From Nocardioides sp. S5 (GTDB taxonomy: Bacteria; Actinomycetota; Actinomycetes; Propionibacteriales; Nocardioidaceae): a DNA stretch of 64,000 bases. The notes under the pieces are model-generated. The model was not told where the DNA came from. It worked only from the letters and a program-made list of their open reading frames with translations, and made no database searches. The stretch covers positions 3,534,001-3,598,000 of the forward strand of contig NZ_CP022296.1 of the NCBI RefSeq assembly GCF_017310035.1, given 5' to 3'. Below, piece by piece: positions 1 to 8,904 of the stretch (positions are counted from its first letter, which is position 1; every line of letters begins with the position of its first letter). The position numbers and the translations under genes were made by a program.

Positions 1-132
1 GGAGACTGCGCGACCTACCTCGCGCCGGGCCTCTATGCCGACGTGGACGGCGGCTACGGGCAGCGCTGGGGGATGCGCGCCGCCACGCTCGACGAGGCCA
101 AGCGCCGCGCCGTCGAGGACGTCCTGCGATGA
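1..132 (+). CDS. Hypothetical protein, C-terminal part only
   Basis: An open frame runs from the first base to a TGA at 130-132 and gives the last 43 residues of a protein that begins outside the window. The visible part has a Gly/Tyr/Asp-rich stretch followed by a basic, helical-looking end. Its stop overlaps the start of the next gene (ATGA), so it is the upstream member of a tightly coupled run of small genes. No family is recognised. Confidence 0.55.
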   Translation, partial: GDCATYLAPGLYADVDGGYGQRWGMRAATLDEAKRRAVEDVLR

Positions 133-380
133 GCCAGCCGACCACCACCGCCGCTGACGCCGAGGCCAGCGCCGACCCCACCAGCACTCGGGACCGGCAC
201 ACCCTCAGCGAGACGGCCTGCGACCTGATCGTCATCGAGCACCGGCTGCGCGATGTGCGCCGGTGGACCCCCGAGCCCGCCCGCGCCCAACTGGACGCGG
301 CCCTGTCCAGCGTCGCCACGGCGCTGGACGCCCTGCACGCCGAGTACGCCCACCGCACCACCGAACAGGAGCAGTCATGA
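129..380 (+). CDS. Small hypothetical protein (83 aa)
   Basis: The ATG overlaps the preceding stop by 4 nt and the TGA overlaps the next ATG, which indicates translational coupling. The protein has a Thr/Ala-rich N-terminus and then a helical region with regularly spaced Ala, Leu and Arg (residues 25-75), consistent with a short helical bundle or coiled coil. No cysteines, membrane segment or known motif was seen. It sits among small accessory genes typical of phages and conjugative elements. Function unknown. Confidence 0.6.
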   Translation: MSQPTTTAADAEASADPTSTRDRHTLSETACDLIVIEHRLRDVRRWTPEPARAQLDAALSSVATALDALHAEYAHRTTEQEQS

Positions 381-679
381 CGAACCACGACGCAGCTTCA
401 ACCATGACGGTGATCAGCGAGCGCGACCAGCGCCGCATCCGAGCCGCCATGTCCGCGATGCCCTACGCCGCCACCGAGCGGGTGCCCAAGCCGTGGGTTG
501 CCATGGGCGATGTCGTCGACGCCGACGCCGTCGTGGCCTTCATGGAGGGCCTCGCGGAAGTCCTGGGCGAGGTCGCGGCCGAGAGCGACAAGCACCGGCG
601 CCGCCTGTTCTCCCTCGAGGCCGACGTGGAGGCGTTCCGCCGCCTCCTCGGCACCGCGCCCGCCGAGGTGACCCCGTGA
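377..679 (+). CDS. Small hypothetical protein (100 aa)
   Basis: I chose the ATG at 377 because it overlaps the preceding stop as ATGA; the frame is open further upstream, but that part is in shadow of the previous gene. The product is acidic and helical, with a conserved-looking YAATERVPKPW segment near residue 34 and a final region predicted to be helical. Its end overlaps the next gene's GTG start (GTGA). Part of the same polycistronic cluster. Function unknown. Confidence 0.6.
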   Translation: MTNHDAASTMTVISERDQRRIRAAMSAMPYAATERVPKPWVAMGDVVDADAVVAFMEGLAEVLGEVAAESDKHRRRLFSLEADVEAFRRLLGTAPAEVTP

Positions 680-918
680 GCGCGCACATCGAGTGGCTAG
701 CCGCTCGGGAGACCAGCGTCCAGGTGTTCACCCCCGGCGAGGACTGGGTGGGTGCCGGTGAGCATCGTCAGCCGGTGCTGACGCTGGCCGGTGACGACGT
801 GGTGGCGATCCAGGGCACGCCCGCCGAGTTGCGGGCGCTGGCCGCCCGGATCACCGCCGTGGCGACCGCCGCATCCGGGCGGCTCGACCTCGCCGCCCGG
901 GAGGACCAACCCGCATGA
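676..918 (+). CDS. Small hypothetical protein (80 aa)
   Basis: Starts at GTG 676, overlapping the preceding TGA, and ends overlapping the next ATG at 915. The short protein alternates a beta-rich N-terminal half (residues 10-45) with a C-terminal helix containing PAELRALAARI, a pattern common in small actinobacterial phage and plasmid proteins. No catalytic motif is visible. Fourth gene of the coupled small-gene cluster. Function unknown. Confidence 0.55.
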   Translation: MSAHIEWLAARETSVQVFTPGEDWVGAGEHRQPVLTLAGDDVVAIQGTPAELRALAARITAVATAASGRLDLAAREDQPA

Positions 919-1265
919 GCGACGACCCCGCCCTGCGTGCTCTGGCGGCACGCGCCACCCCCGGCCCCTGGACACCGGACGGTGACAAGATCCGCGCCGC
1001 CGCCGCCGATGCCCTGCTGCCCGACACCATCGTGGTGGCCTACTACACCGGGCACGACCACCGGCTCGGCCTCAAGACCACCGGCCATGCCGCCGATGTC
1101 GAGTTCATCGCCGCCGCCCGTGACGCGCTCCCCGACCGCCTCGACCGACTCGACCGCATCCGCGATCTTCACGCCAAGTGGGGCGAGCAGTCGCCGGTTG
1201 ATGCTGACGGCTACGTCGACCTTTGGGAGACGCTCGGTGGACTCCTCGACGGCGAGCTCGCCTGA
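915..1265 (+). CDS. Phage/plasmid-type small protein with TPGPW motif
   Basis: A 116-residue protein whose N-terminus reads LRALAARATPGPW, a motif that recurs in many small phage- and plasmid-encoded proteins, followed near residue 60 by ADVEFIAAARDALP, which is also characteristic of that group. The biochemical role of the group is not established. It is the last gene of the overlapping small-gene run and is followed within 11 nt by a strong hairpin terminator. Confidence 0.65.
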   Translation: MSDDPALRALAARATPGPWTPDGDKIRAAAADALLPDTIVVAYYTGHDHRLGLKTTGHAADVEFIAAARDALPDRLDRLDRIRDLHAKWGEQSPVDADGYVDLWETLGGLLDGELA

Positions 1266-1275
1266 CCCGGCAGCC

Positions 1276-1316
1276 AGAAGGCCGCCCGTAGCGCTGTCCG
1301 CTGCGGGCGGCCTTCT
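1276..1316. terminator. Bidirectional hairpin terminator
   Basis: Two 18-nt arms (1276-1293 and 1299-1316) are complementary with one mismatch around a 5-nt loop. The hairpin lies between convergent transcription units: the + small-gene cluster ending at 1265 and the minus HNH gene ending at 1331. There is no long T tract, as is common in high-GC actinobacteria. Confidence 0.8.
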
Positions 1317-1330
1317 GCGTCGGCACGCTC

Positions 1331-1885
1331 TCACCAGAGCGTCAGTTGCTCGCCCAGCAGTTCCTGGAGCCGCGCGAGGTCGTCGGCCACCAGCTGCGGG
1401 TCCTCACGCGCCAGGTCGCGCAGTTCCCGCGCACGCCGACGCGGTCCGCGCGGGTCGGCCAGCGGGCTGTAGGGCAGCCGTCGCTGCACCGACCACTCCC
1501 GGCGATTCTGCGCCGCGCTCGACACCACGACGTGGTCCGGCGAGATCCGCTGACACAGCGGGTTGTGACAGCGGTGCCCGAGCAGCCGCGCCTCCGCGAG
1601 CGCCTCCACGCCGTGCATCACCGCGAACGCGAATCGGTGCGCGATGATGACCCGCCCCGGCGCGTACCAGAACCGGCCATGGCCACCACCGTCCGTGCGC
1701 TCGCGCTCAGACCGACCGGACACCGCGCCGGTCCACCACAGGCACTCACTGCCCGGAACCGTGGCGACCTTCGCCCGGTACCGTACGAGCACCCCCGGAT
1801 CGCTGATCGCGGCCGCGACCGCCGTGAGGCCGGCGTTATCCAGCCGACGAACCGGCACCCGCTCCCCCACTCCCAGCGGTCGCAA
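1331..1885 (-). CDS. HNH-like endonuclease family protein
   Basis: The protein contains a WxWTG-type strand segment, a GHGRFW motif, an AHRFAFAV helix and a Cys/His zinc-loop segment, GHRCHNPLCQ, followed by a helix with an Asn-Arg pair. This order is typical of HNH nucleases of phages and mobile elements. The start is uncertain: TTG at 1885 gives 184 residues, and GTG codons at 1870 and 1858 are alternatives; all overlap the end of the upstream coiled-coil gene. A DNA-nicking role in the element is plausible, but the catalytic residues cannot be assigned with certainty. Confidence 0.65.
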   Translation of the reverse strand: MRPLGVGERVPVRRLDNAGLTAVAAAISDPGVLVRYRAKVATVPGSECLWWTGAVSGRSERERTDGGGHGRFWYAPGRVIIAHRFAFAVMHGVEALAEARLLGHRCHNPLCQRISPDHVVVSSAAQNRREWSVQRRLPYSPLADPRGPRRRARELRDLAREDPQLVADDLARLQELLGEQLTLW

Positions 1886-2219
1886 GCACCGCGCCGTCGC
1901 CGCCCTGGTCGCCGTCGTCGGCCTGGGGCTCGCTAGCGAGCCGCCGCAGCCGCGTCGCCTCGCGCACGGTGACGGTCTCGCCGCACCACTCGACGGCCTC
2001 GCCCAGCGACAGGCCCTCAGCCTCGGTCAACTCTCGCAGCGCCTCACCGGCGCGCTTCTCGGTCTCGGCCACCGCCGCGTCGCGCTCACCGATCGCGACC
2101 ATGACCTGCTCGGCCAGGTCGATCACCCGGCGCTCTCGCTCTTCGCGCTCCTTGCGCCGCTTCTCGGCCATCTCCCGCGCCGTACGCCGCGCCTGCTGCT
2201 TGATCGTCTGCTGACTCAT
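1836..2219 (-). CDS. Coiled-coil protein divergent from the relaxase
   Basis: I chose the ATG at 2219, which has a GAGGA-type ribosome site about 8 nt upstream. The frame stays open to 2258. The 127-residue product has a highly charged Arg/Lys/Glu heptad region (roughly residues 5-60), then a short region around EAVEWCGETVTVREATRLRRLA and a low-complexity Gly/Ala tail. It is transcribed divergently from the relaxase and probably together with the HNH gene, so a relaxosome accessory or DNA-binding role is possible. That is inference from position only. Confidence 0.6.
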   Translation of the reverse strand: MSQQTIKQQARRTAREMAEKRRKEREERERRVIDLAEQVMVAIGERDAAVAETEKRAGEALRELTEAEGLSLGEAVEWCGETVTVREATRLRRLASEPQADDGDQGGDGAVLATAGSGGAGAGSSAG

Positions 2220-2253
2220 CCGGTCCTCACTCGTGTCGACATGGACTCTGACA

Positions 2254-2265
2254 GTCACCTACGAC
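2254..2265 (-). promoter_or_regulatory. Shared upstream motif, copy 1
   Basis: Read on the minus strand this is GTCGTAGGTGAC, a variant of the CACRTAGGYGA motif found near six gene starts in this window. It lies 34 nt upstream of the coiled-coil gene start at 2219. Confidence 0.4.
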
Positions 2266-2391
2266 ATTTCCCGGACCCCGAGCGATCACCGAACCCCCAA
2301 AACCTTCAAACCGCTCCCCCAGCCGATCCAGCGCAGCCCGTCCAGCCACCTGATCCGAACCCGACGCCCCAGCCGTCACCGACGCCCCTCA

Positions 2392-2414
2392 GCGTCCCCC
2401 CGGTTTTCCGCGAA
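2392..2414 (+). repeat. GCGTCCCCCC motif, copy 1
   Basis: The segment begins GCGTCCCCCCGG and continues with a TTTTCCGC block. The same GCGTCCCCCC core followed or preceded by a TTTCCGC-like block occurs at 20153-20250 and 39459-39560. This copy sits in the 300-nt divergent region between the coiled-coil gene and the relaxase, where the nicking site of the element could also lie. The rest of 2220-2518 shows no gene. Confidence 0.4.
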
Positions 2415-2511
2415 CTCCCAAGTGCCACACACCTCTTGCATTCTCGGTCTGCCGAATAGAAAGAACAGAGCAGAAATCTGGCCGGAAGTGATCGCACAGC
2501 CCGCCCGCGCG

Positions 2512-2523
2512 CACGTAGGTGAC
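2512..2523 (+). promoter_or_regulatory. Shared upstream motif, copy 2, at the relaxase start
   Basis: The sequence CACGTAGGTGAC overlaps the presumed relaxase ribosome site (AGGTGA) and the possible GTG start at 2519, and precedes the ATG at 2531 by 7 nt. If it is a protein-binding site, it would control translation or transcription of the relaxase directly. Confidence 0.4.
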
Positions 2524-5500
2524 CGTGACGATGAGCCTCCACAAGCTGACGGCGGGGTCGGGGTACGACTACCTGACCCGCCAGGTCGCAGCGATGGACG
2601 CCACGGACAAGGGCCACACCGGCCTCGCGAGCTACTACACCGAGAAGGGCGAGACTCCCGGCGTGTGGGTCGGCTCCGGCATGGAGGGACTCGAAGGGCT
2701 CGACGCCGGCGACGTCGTCACCGCTGACCACATGCAGAGCCTGTTCGGCTCCGGTCACCACCCGCTGGCCACCCAGCGGACCAAGGACCTGGACCTACGC
2801 ATCGGCCGCGACGGCGTCGACCGGCCGACCGACGCGGTCTACAAGACGGCCCGCCAACTCGGCACGCCGTACAAGGTCTACGAGAACGACATCAGCCCGT
2901 TCCGGATCGAGGTCGCCAAGCGCATCGCGGCCCTCAACGAGGCCGCCGGCCTGCCGGGTGACTGGCCGGTCCCCGCGGCCAACCGGGCCAAGGTCCGCAC
3001 CGGGGTCGGCACCGAGTTCTTCCGTGCTGAGCACGGCCGCGAACCCGCCGACGCACGCGAGCTGGCCGCCGCGATCGCCAAGCACTCCCGACCGAAGACC
3101 AACGCGGTGGCCGGCTACGACCTGACCTTCTCCCCGGTCAAGAGCGTCTCGGTGCTGTGGGCGATCTCCGACCCGAAGACCGCCGCGGTGATCGAGCGGG
3201 CCCACCAGGCGGCGATCAAGGACGCGCTGGGCTTCATCGAATCCAAGGCACTGTTCACCCGCCGGGGCACCAACGGCGTCCGCCAGGTTGACGTCCGCGG
3301 CCTGGTCGCCACGGCGTTCACCCACCGCGACTCCCGCGCGGGAGACCCTGACTTGCATACGCACGTCGCCGTGGCGAACAAGGTCCAGACGCTCGACGGC
3401 AAGTGGCTGGCCATCGATGGCCGGCCGCTGCACAAGGCGGTGGTCTCGGCCTCGGAGACCTACAACACCGCGCTCGAGCGGCACCTGGTCGACGCCCTCG
3501 GCGTGCGGTTCGAGGAGCGGCCGAACGAGGACGCCCGCAAGCGGCCGGTGCGCGAGATCGTCGGCGTCGACCCCGAGCTGAACCGCCGCTTCTCTAAGCG
3601 CCGCGCCAGCGTCGAGGACCGCCGCAAGGTCCTCGCGGCCGCGTTTCAGGCCACCCACGGCCGCCCGCCGACGCCGGTGGAGACCATCCAGCTGTCCCAG
3701 CAGGCGACGCTGGAGACCCGCGAGGCCAAGCACGAGCCGCGCTCGCTGGCCGAGCAGCGCGAGACCTGGAGCCGTGAGGCCATCGAGGTGCTGGGCACCC
3801 CTCAGCGGGTCAAGCAGATGGTCCACGGCGCACTGAACCCGAAGGGCGCAGCGCGGTCGCTGGCCGACTCGGCCTGGTTCGCCAAGACGACCGACCGGAT
3901 CGTGGCGACGATGGAGGGAGCTCGGAGCACCTGGCAGTTCTGGCACGTCTACGCCGAGGCCCAGAGGCAGGTCCGGGGCGCCAACGTGCCCACCAACCAG
4001 GTCCCCCACGTCGTCGACCTGCTCGTCAGCGAGGTCCTCGACGGCCGCTCGGTGAGCATGGCTCGACACTGGGACGCCATCAGCGAGCCGGTCGAACTGC
4101 GGCGCGCGGACGGGGCCTCGGTCTACACCCAGAGCGGCGCCGTGCTGTTCACCTCGGGCAAGGTACTCGCCGCCGAGCAGCGCCTGGTCGAGGTCGCCGG
4201 CCGGCACGACGGGTACGCCGTCACGACCGACTCGGTCGACCTGGCGCTGCTCGAGTCGACCGCCAACGGCATCACCCTCAACGCCGGACAGGCCACGCTG
4301 GTCCGCGAGATGGCCACCTCCGGCGCCCGGCTACAGCTGGCGATCGCGCCCGCCGGATCCGGCAAGACCACCGCGATGCGAGCCCTGGCCAGCGCCTGGG
4401 CTGATGGCGGCGGCACCATCATCGGCCTGGCTCCCTCAGCAGCGGCCGCGGACGCGCTGCGCTCCCAAATCGACACCCAGACCGACACCCTGGCCAAGCT
4501 GACCCATTCGCTCGAGCAGGCCCGCGAGTCCGGCGCCGCGATGCCCGCCTGGGTCGCCAACATCGACTCCTCCACCCTCGTGGTCATCGACGAGGCGGGG
4601 ATGGCCGACACCCTCTCGCTGGACGCGGCGGTCTCCTACATCCTCGAGCGCGGCGGCAGCGTCCGACTGATCGGCGACGACCAGCAGCTCTCCGCGATCG
4701 GCGCCGGCGGCGTGCTGCGCGACATCCGCGCCACCCACGGGGCACTGCAGCTGACCGAGCTCGTCCGGTTCAAGGACCCCGCCGAGGGCGCCGCCTCGCT
4801 CGCGCTGCGCGAGGGCAAGCCCGAGTCGCTCGGCTTCTACCTCGACCGCGACCGCGTCCACGTAGGCGACCTGGCCACCATGACCGAGGACGTCTTCGCG
4901 GCCTGGCAGGCCGACCGTGCCGCCGGCCTGGACTCGATCATGCTCGCCCCTACCCGCGACCTGGTCAGCGAGCTGAACCAGCAGGCCCGCGCCCACCGGC
5001 TCGAAGGAATCGACCCGGCCGACGTTGCCGCCAGCGGGCCGGGCCGCCGGCTCGCCGACGGCAACGAGGCCTCGATCGGCGAACTGATCATCACCCGCGA
5101 GAACGACCGCCGGCTGCGTACTTCGGCCACCGACTGGGTGAAGAACGGCGACCGCTGGAACGTGCTGGAGATCCACGACGGCGGCGACCTGACCGTCCAG
5201 CACACCCAGCACGGCCGCACCGTGCGGCTGACCGCTGACTACGTCGCCCGATCCTCCGAGCTCGGCTACGCGTGCACCGTGCACACCGCCCAGGGCGTCA
5301 CCGCCGACACGATGCACGGCCTGGCCACCGGCAGCGAGTCGCGCCAGCAGCTCTACACGATGATGACCCGCGGCGCGCACGCGAACCACGTCTACCTCGA
5401 GGTCGTCGGCGACGGCGACCCGCACTCGGTGATCCACCCGACGCTGGTCCGGCCGCTCACGCCGACCGACATCCTCGAGTCGATGCTGGCGCGCGACAAC

Positions 5501-8440
5501 ACGCAGCGGTCCGCGACCAGCCTGCTGCGCGAGCAGGCCGATCCGGCCACCCGGCTCGGCGAGGCCGCACAGCGCTACCTCGACAGCCTCTACGTCGCCG
5601 CGGAGGACCTCCTGGGCCATGACCACGTCGGCCAGGACGCCAACGGCGCCCCGATCAACGTGGTCAGCGCCCTGGACAACGCGGTCGAAACGCTCGTCCC
5701 CGGGCTCTCGGAGGAGGCCGCCTGGCCAACCTTGCGTGCCCATCTGCTGCTGCTCGGCGCGGCCGGCGAGAACCCCGTCGACGCGCTCCGGGCGGCCGCC
5801 GGCGACCGGGAGCTGGAGACCGCGCACGACCGCGCCGCGGTCCTCGACTGGCGACTGGACGCCTCCGGCCTGCGCAACGCCGGCGCAGGGCCGCTGCCGT
5901 GGATGCCCGCGGTCCCGGCCCGCCTGGTTGAGGACCCGCACTGGGGCGCCTACCTCTCCCAGCGCGCTCACCTGGTCGAGCAGCTCGCCGACCATGTCGG
6001 AACGCGGGCGACCGACCAGGCAGCACTGCCGGCGTGGGCACAGAACGGCCTCCGGCCCGAGGCCGCCACGGTCGCCAACGTCGAGGTCTGGCGGGCCGCC
6101 ATGCAGGTCCCGGTCGACGACCGGCGACCGACCGGTGCACCGCAGCTGCAGAAGGCCTCCGCGACCTGGCAGCGACGGCTCAACCGCGCCGTCACCGGCG
6201 ACCACACGCCGGCGCTCAAGGAATGGCGCCAGCTGCTCTACTCGCTGGCCCCGCAGGTCCGCGACGACGAGTTCACTCCGCTGCTCGCCGAGCGGCTGGC
6301 CGCGATGTCCCGCGCGGGCGTCACCGCCCACGAGCTGCTGCGCACCGCCACTGCGGCCGATCACCCGGCCGGGCCGCTGCCCGATGAGCACGCCGCGGCG
6401 GCCGTGTGGTGGCGCATGGCCCGTCAGCTCACCCCGGCCGTTGCCTCCCAGATCGGCGACGGTTCCCACGGTGAGAGCGTCACCACCGAGTGGACTCCGC
6501 GGCTCGCGGATCTGCTCGGTCCCGAGCGCGCCGCGAGCATCCAGGCCAGCACCTGGTGGCCCGCGCTCGTCGCGAACGTGGACCACGGCGTGCAGCGCGG
6601 CTGGCAGGTCGAGGCTCTGCTGGGTGCCGGGCGGGCGATGCCGAGCGACGGCTGGGAGGGCGTCGACGAGTGCCAGGCGCTGGTCTGGCGGACCTCGATC
6701 GCGCTGGAGACCGCTCCCGACGAGCACGCGCACGAGTACCACTTCGACGAGCCGCCCGCAGACCTGTGGGACGGGATCGAGCCGGACCCGGCGACGCTCG
6801 TCGACCACGCCGCAGACACCGACTGGGCCGACTGGCCGCTCGCCGAGGACCCCGGCCCGAACGACGAGCACGCGGCCGACGAGCACGTGGTCGACGCCGT
6901 CGCTGGCGACCTGGTCGACGTCGACGAGGACCAGTTCGTCGAGCCCGACCTGACGCTGGCCGCCTACATCCGCGACCTCGGCGGCAGCCGACTGGAGCGC
7001 ACCGACGCCGACCTCCGGGTCATGTACCAGCGGGCCGACGAGTGGCACTCCTCCCCCGTCTCGCGTGAGCGCATGCTCGAGATCAACGACATGGCACAGG
7101 CCTTCTTCGAGGCCCGGTTCACCGACTCGTGGGGCCGCGACTACCTCACCGGACGGTTCGGCTTCGACCTCGCCGGCGACGAGCGGTTCCGTCCCGGTCA
7201 GGCGCCAGCCGGGTGGACCAACCTGGTCGACCACCTGCGCTGCCACGGTGTCAGCGACGCCGAGATGGTGGCCACCGGCGTCGCCACCGAGGCCAGCACC
7301 GGTCGCCTCATCGACCGGTTCCGCGATCGGGTGATGTTCCCGGTGATCCACCAGGGCGAAGTGCTCGGATTCGTCGGCCGCCGCCGGCCCGACCTCACCG
7401 ACGCCGACAAGGGCGGCCCGAAGTACCTCAACACAGCCGACACCCCGCTGTTCCACAAGGGCGCCCAGCTATTCGGTGTCGTCGACGAACTGCTCGCCGA
7501 GGGTGCGGTCCCGGTGATCGTCGAGGGCCCGACGGACGCCATAGCGGTCACGCTGGCCAGCGCTGGCCTCTACCTCGGCGTGGCGCCGCTCGGCACGTCG
7601 CTGACCGATGAGCAGGCCGCCCAGCTGGCTGGCGTCGGCCGCGACCCGATCCTGGCCACCGACGCCGACCTCGCTGGCCAGGTCGCGGCCGAGCGGGGCT
7701 TCTGGATGCTCACCCCGCACGGCCTCGACCCCGGCTTCGCGCGGTTCCCCGACGGCCTCGACCCCGCCGACCTGCTCGCCCAGCGTGGGCCCGCCGCGCT
7801 CACTGCCGCGGTGGCCAGCGGCCAGCCCGCCTTCCGCTCGCTCGGTGACCAATTGCTCACCGAGCGGCTGGACAACCTCGCCCCGGAGCAGGCACATCTG
7901 GCCGCCATGCGGGTCATCTCGGCACGTCCCAGCCGCGCCTGGGAGCCGGGCGTCAACCAGGTCCGGGCCCGGCTGCAGCTCTCCCATTTGCAGGCACGAC
8001 GCGACCTGCGCGACGCGATCAAGACCTGGGATGCCGACCCGCGGAAGGCGGCACTGGCCGAGCTCCACAAGAGCAGCGAGGTTCGCGCACGGCTCTCGGC
8101 CGCGGCCGAGAAGACCCCGGCCGAGCGGTGGGCCACCTTGGCTCGCGAGCTCGACCCGCGGCTGCTCGAGCAGGGCGACTGGCCGACCACCGCCGCGATG
8201 CTGCAGCAGGCCCACGAGCAGGGTCACGACGTCGGCGCCGCCACGCGCGGCCTGGTCGCTGAGAAGCCCCTGGGCGACAGCCCTGCGCGTGACCTGCGCT
8301 ACCGGATCGTGTCCCGCCTCGAGATCCCGATCGACACCGGCGAAGGCCCCCCGGCGCCGACCCAGTCGCCGGGCGTGGCACGAGATCGGCAGGACGTGAA
8401 CCGTCCGGGGCCGCCCCGCCGCGGTACCCCACGCCGCTGA
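2519..8440 (+). CDS. TrwC/TraA-like relaxase-helicase fused to a Toprim primase module
   Basis: A 1973-residue conjugative relaxase. The N-terminal domain (about residues 5-330) carries the opening KLTAGSGYDYLTRQVA with candidate nucleophile tyrosines Y16 and Y18, and the metal-binding HUH triad (H269, H280, H282 in DPDLHTHV). A RecD-like helicase follows, with Walker A APAGSGKTT near residue 611 and Walker B VVIDEAG near 688. The C-terminal part (about 1520-1780) matches a DnaG-type primase core: YLxxRFGF-like start, a GPKYLNTADTPLFHKG segment, Toprim EGPTDA near 1664 and DAD near 1714. It would nick at oriT, pilot and unwind the strand, and perhaps prime synthesis. The start may be GTG 2519 or ATG 2531, which has the better-placed ribosome site. 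Confidence 0.93.
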   Translation: MTVTMSLHKLTAGSGYDYLTRQVAAMDATDKGHTGLASYYTEKGETPGVWVGSGMEGLEGLDAGDVVTADHMQSLFGSGHHPLATQRTKDLDLRIGRDGVDRPTDAVYKTARQLGTPYKVYENDISPFRIEVAKRIAALNEAAGLPGDWPVPAANRAKVRTGVGTEFFRAEHGREPADARELAAAIAKHSRPKTNAVAGYDLTFSPVKSVSVLWAISDPKTAAVIERAHQAAIKDALGFIESKALFTRRGTNGVRQVDVRGLVATAFTHRDSRAGDPDLHTHVAVANKVQTLDGKWLAIDGRPLHKAVVSASETYNTALERHLVDALGVRFEERPNEDARKRPVREIVGVDPELNRRFSKRRASVEDRRKVLAAAFQATHGRPPTPVETIQLSQQATLETREAKHEPRSLAEQRETWSREAIEVLGTPQRVKQMVHGALNPKGAARSLADSAWFAKTTDRIVATMEGARSTWQFWHVYAEAQRQVRGANVPTNQVPHVVDLLVSEVLDGRSVSMARHWDAISEPVELRRADGASVYTQSGAVLFTSGKVLAAEQRLVEVAGRHDGYAVTTDSVDLALLESTANGITLNAGQATLVREMATSGARLQLAIAPAGSGKTTAMRALASAWADGGGTIIGLAPSAAAADALRSQIDTQTDTLAKLTHSLEQARESGAAMPAWVANIDSSTLVVIDEAGMADTLSLDAAVSYILERGGSVRLIGDDQQLSAIGAGGVLRDIRATHGALQLTELVRFKDPAEGAASLALREGKPESLGFYLDRDRVHVGDLATMTEDVFAAWQADRAAGLDSIMLAPTRDLVSELNQQARAHRLEGIDPADVAASGPGRRLADGNEASIGELIITRENDRRLRTSATDWVKNGDRWNVLEIHDGGDLTVQHTQHGRTVRLTADYVARSSELGYACTVHTAQGVTADTMHGLATGSESRQQLYTMMTRGAHANHVYLEVVGDGDPHSVIHPTLVRPLTPTDILESMLARDNTQRSATSLLREQADPATRLGEAAQRYLDSLYVAAEDLLGHDHVGQDANGAPINVVSALDNAVETLVPGLSEEAAWPTLRAHLLLLGAAGENPVDALRAAAGDRELETAHDRAAVLDWRLDASGLRNAGAGPLPWMPAVPARLVEDPHWGAYLSQRAHLVEQLADHVGTRATDQAALPAWAQNGLRPEAATVANVEVWRAAMQVPVDDRRPTGAPQLQKASATWQRRLNRAVTGDHTPALKEWRQLLYSLAPQVRDDEFTPLLAERLAAMSRAGVTAHELLRTATAADHPAGPLPDEHAAAAVWWRMARQLTPAVASQIGDGSHGESVTTEWTPRLADLLGPERAASIQASTWWPALVANVDHGVQRGWQVEALLGAGRAMPSDGWEGVDECQALVWRTSIALETAPDEHAHEYHFDEPPADLWDGIEPDPATLVDHAADTDWADWPLAEDPGPNDEHAADEHVVDAVAGDLVDVDEDQFVEPDLTLAAYIRDLGGSRLERTDADLRVMYQRADEWHSSPVSRERMLEINDMAQAFFEARFTDSWGRDYLTGRFGFDLAGDERFRPGQAPAGWTNLVDHLRCHGVSDAEMVATGVATEASTGRLIDRFRDRVMFPVIHQGEVLGFVGRRRPDLTDADKGGPKYLNTADTPLFHKGAQLFGVVDELLAEGAVPVIVEGPTDAIAVTLASAGLYLGVAPLGTSLTDEQAAQLAGVGRDPILATDADLAGQVAAERGFWMLTPHGLDPGFARFPDGLDPADLLAQRGPAALTAAVASGQPAFRSLGDQLLTERLDNLAPEQAHLAAMRVISARPSRAWEPGVNQVRARLQLSHLQARRDLRDAIKTWDADPRKAALAELHKSSEVRARLSAAAEKTPAERWATLARELDPRLLEQGDWPTTAAMLQQAHEQGHDVGAATRGLVAEKPLGDSPARDLRYRIVSRLEIPIDTGEGPPAPTQSPGVARDRQDVNRPGPPRRGTPRR

Positions 8441-8467
8441 GCCGTTCCGGAAGCCCGCAGGCTGGCG

Positions 8468-8770
8468 TCACGGTAAGACCAGCTGCACGATCCTGTGGTC
8501 GCGGTGACAGCGGCCTCCGCAGCCGGTCTCGTCGATCAACGTCTTGGCCCCCAACGCACTATCAGCCGTCTGGTGCAGGGACACGGCTCCGTGCCGGTAC
8601 CTGACAGGCCCAGAAGGTCTGCACGCCACCAACGCGATAGCTCCTTCGCCGGAGACCCACGGAGCGTCGTTCCAGATGCACTTCGCCATCGTCAGATAGG
8701 TCCTGTGCTTACGTGAGCAATTGTGCTGCCGCCAAACTGGTCCCAGATCGGTTGGAGTCACGATCGTCAT
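8468..8770 (-). CDS. Small Cys/His-containing conserved-type protein (100 aa)
   Basis: From the ATG at 8770 the product has the pattern CSRKHRTYLTMAKCIW near residue 18, a central beta-rich segment, and CGGRCHRDHRIV near the end. The paired Cys and His clusters suggest metal binding. I recall similar short proteins beside conjugation genes of actinobacteria, but no function is known to me. The frame stays open upstream to 9262, but that extension only shadows the M48 gene. The gene is convergent with the relaxase, 27 nt from its stop. Confidence 0.55.
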   Translation of the reverse strand: MTIVTPTDLGPVWRQHNCSRKHRTYLTMAKCIWNDAPWVSGEGAIALVACRPSGPVRYRHGAVSLHQTADSALGAKTLIDETGCGGRCHRDHRIVQLVLP

Positions 8771-8904
8771 CCTCACGCAGCGAAGAAGCCAGGGTCTACC
8801 CAGGCCGCGGCCGACCGGATGGACAACGTCGGCTGCCAGCCGCTGAACGGGCCAACGGGTCGGCCCGGCTGCTACCAGAGGTGTTCGCCGCCGCGTTCGA
8901 GAAG

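Noticed and set aside
4436..7456. Minus-strand open frame of about 1000 codons opposite the relaxase
   Set aside because: Antisense to the helicase and primase modules of the relaxase; biased composition and no motif.
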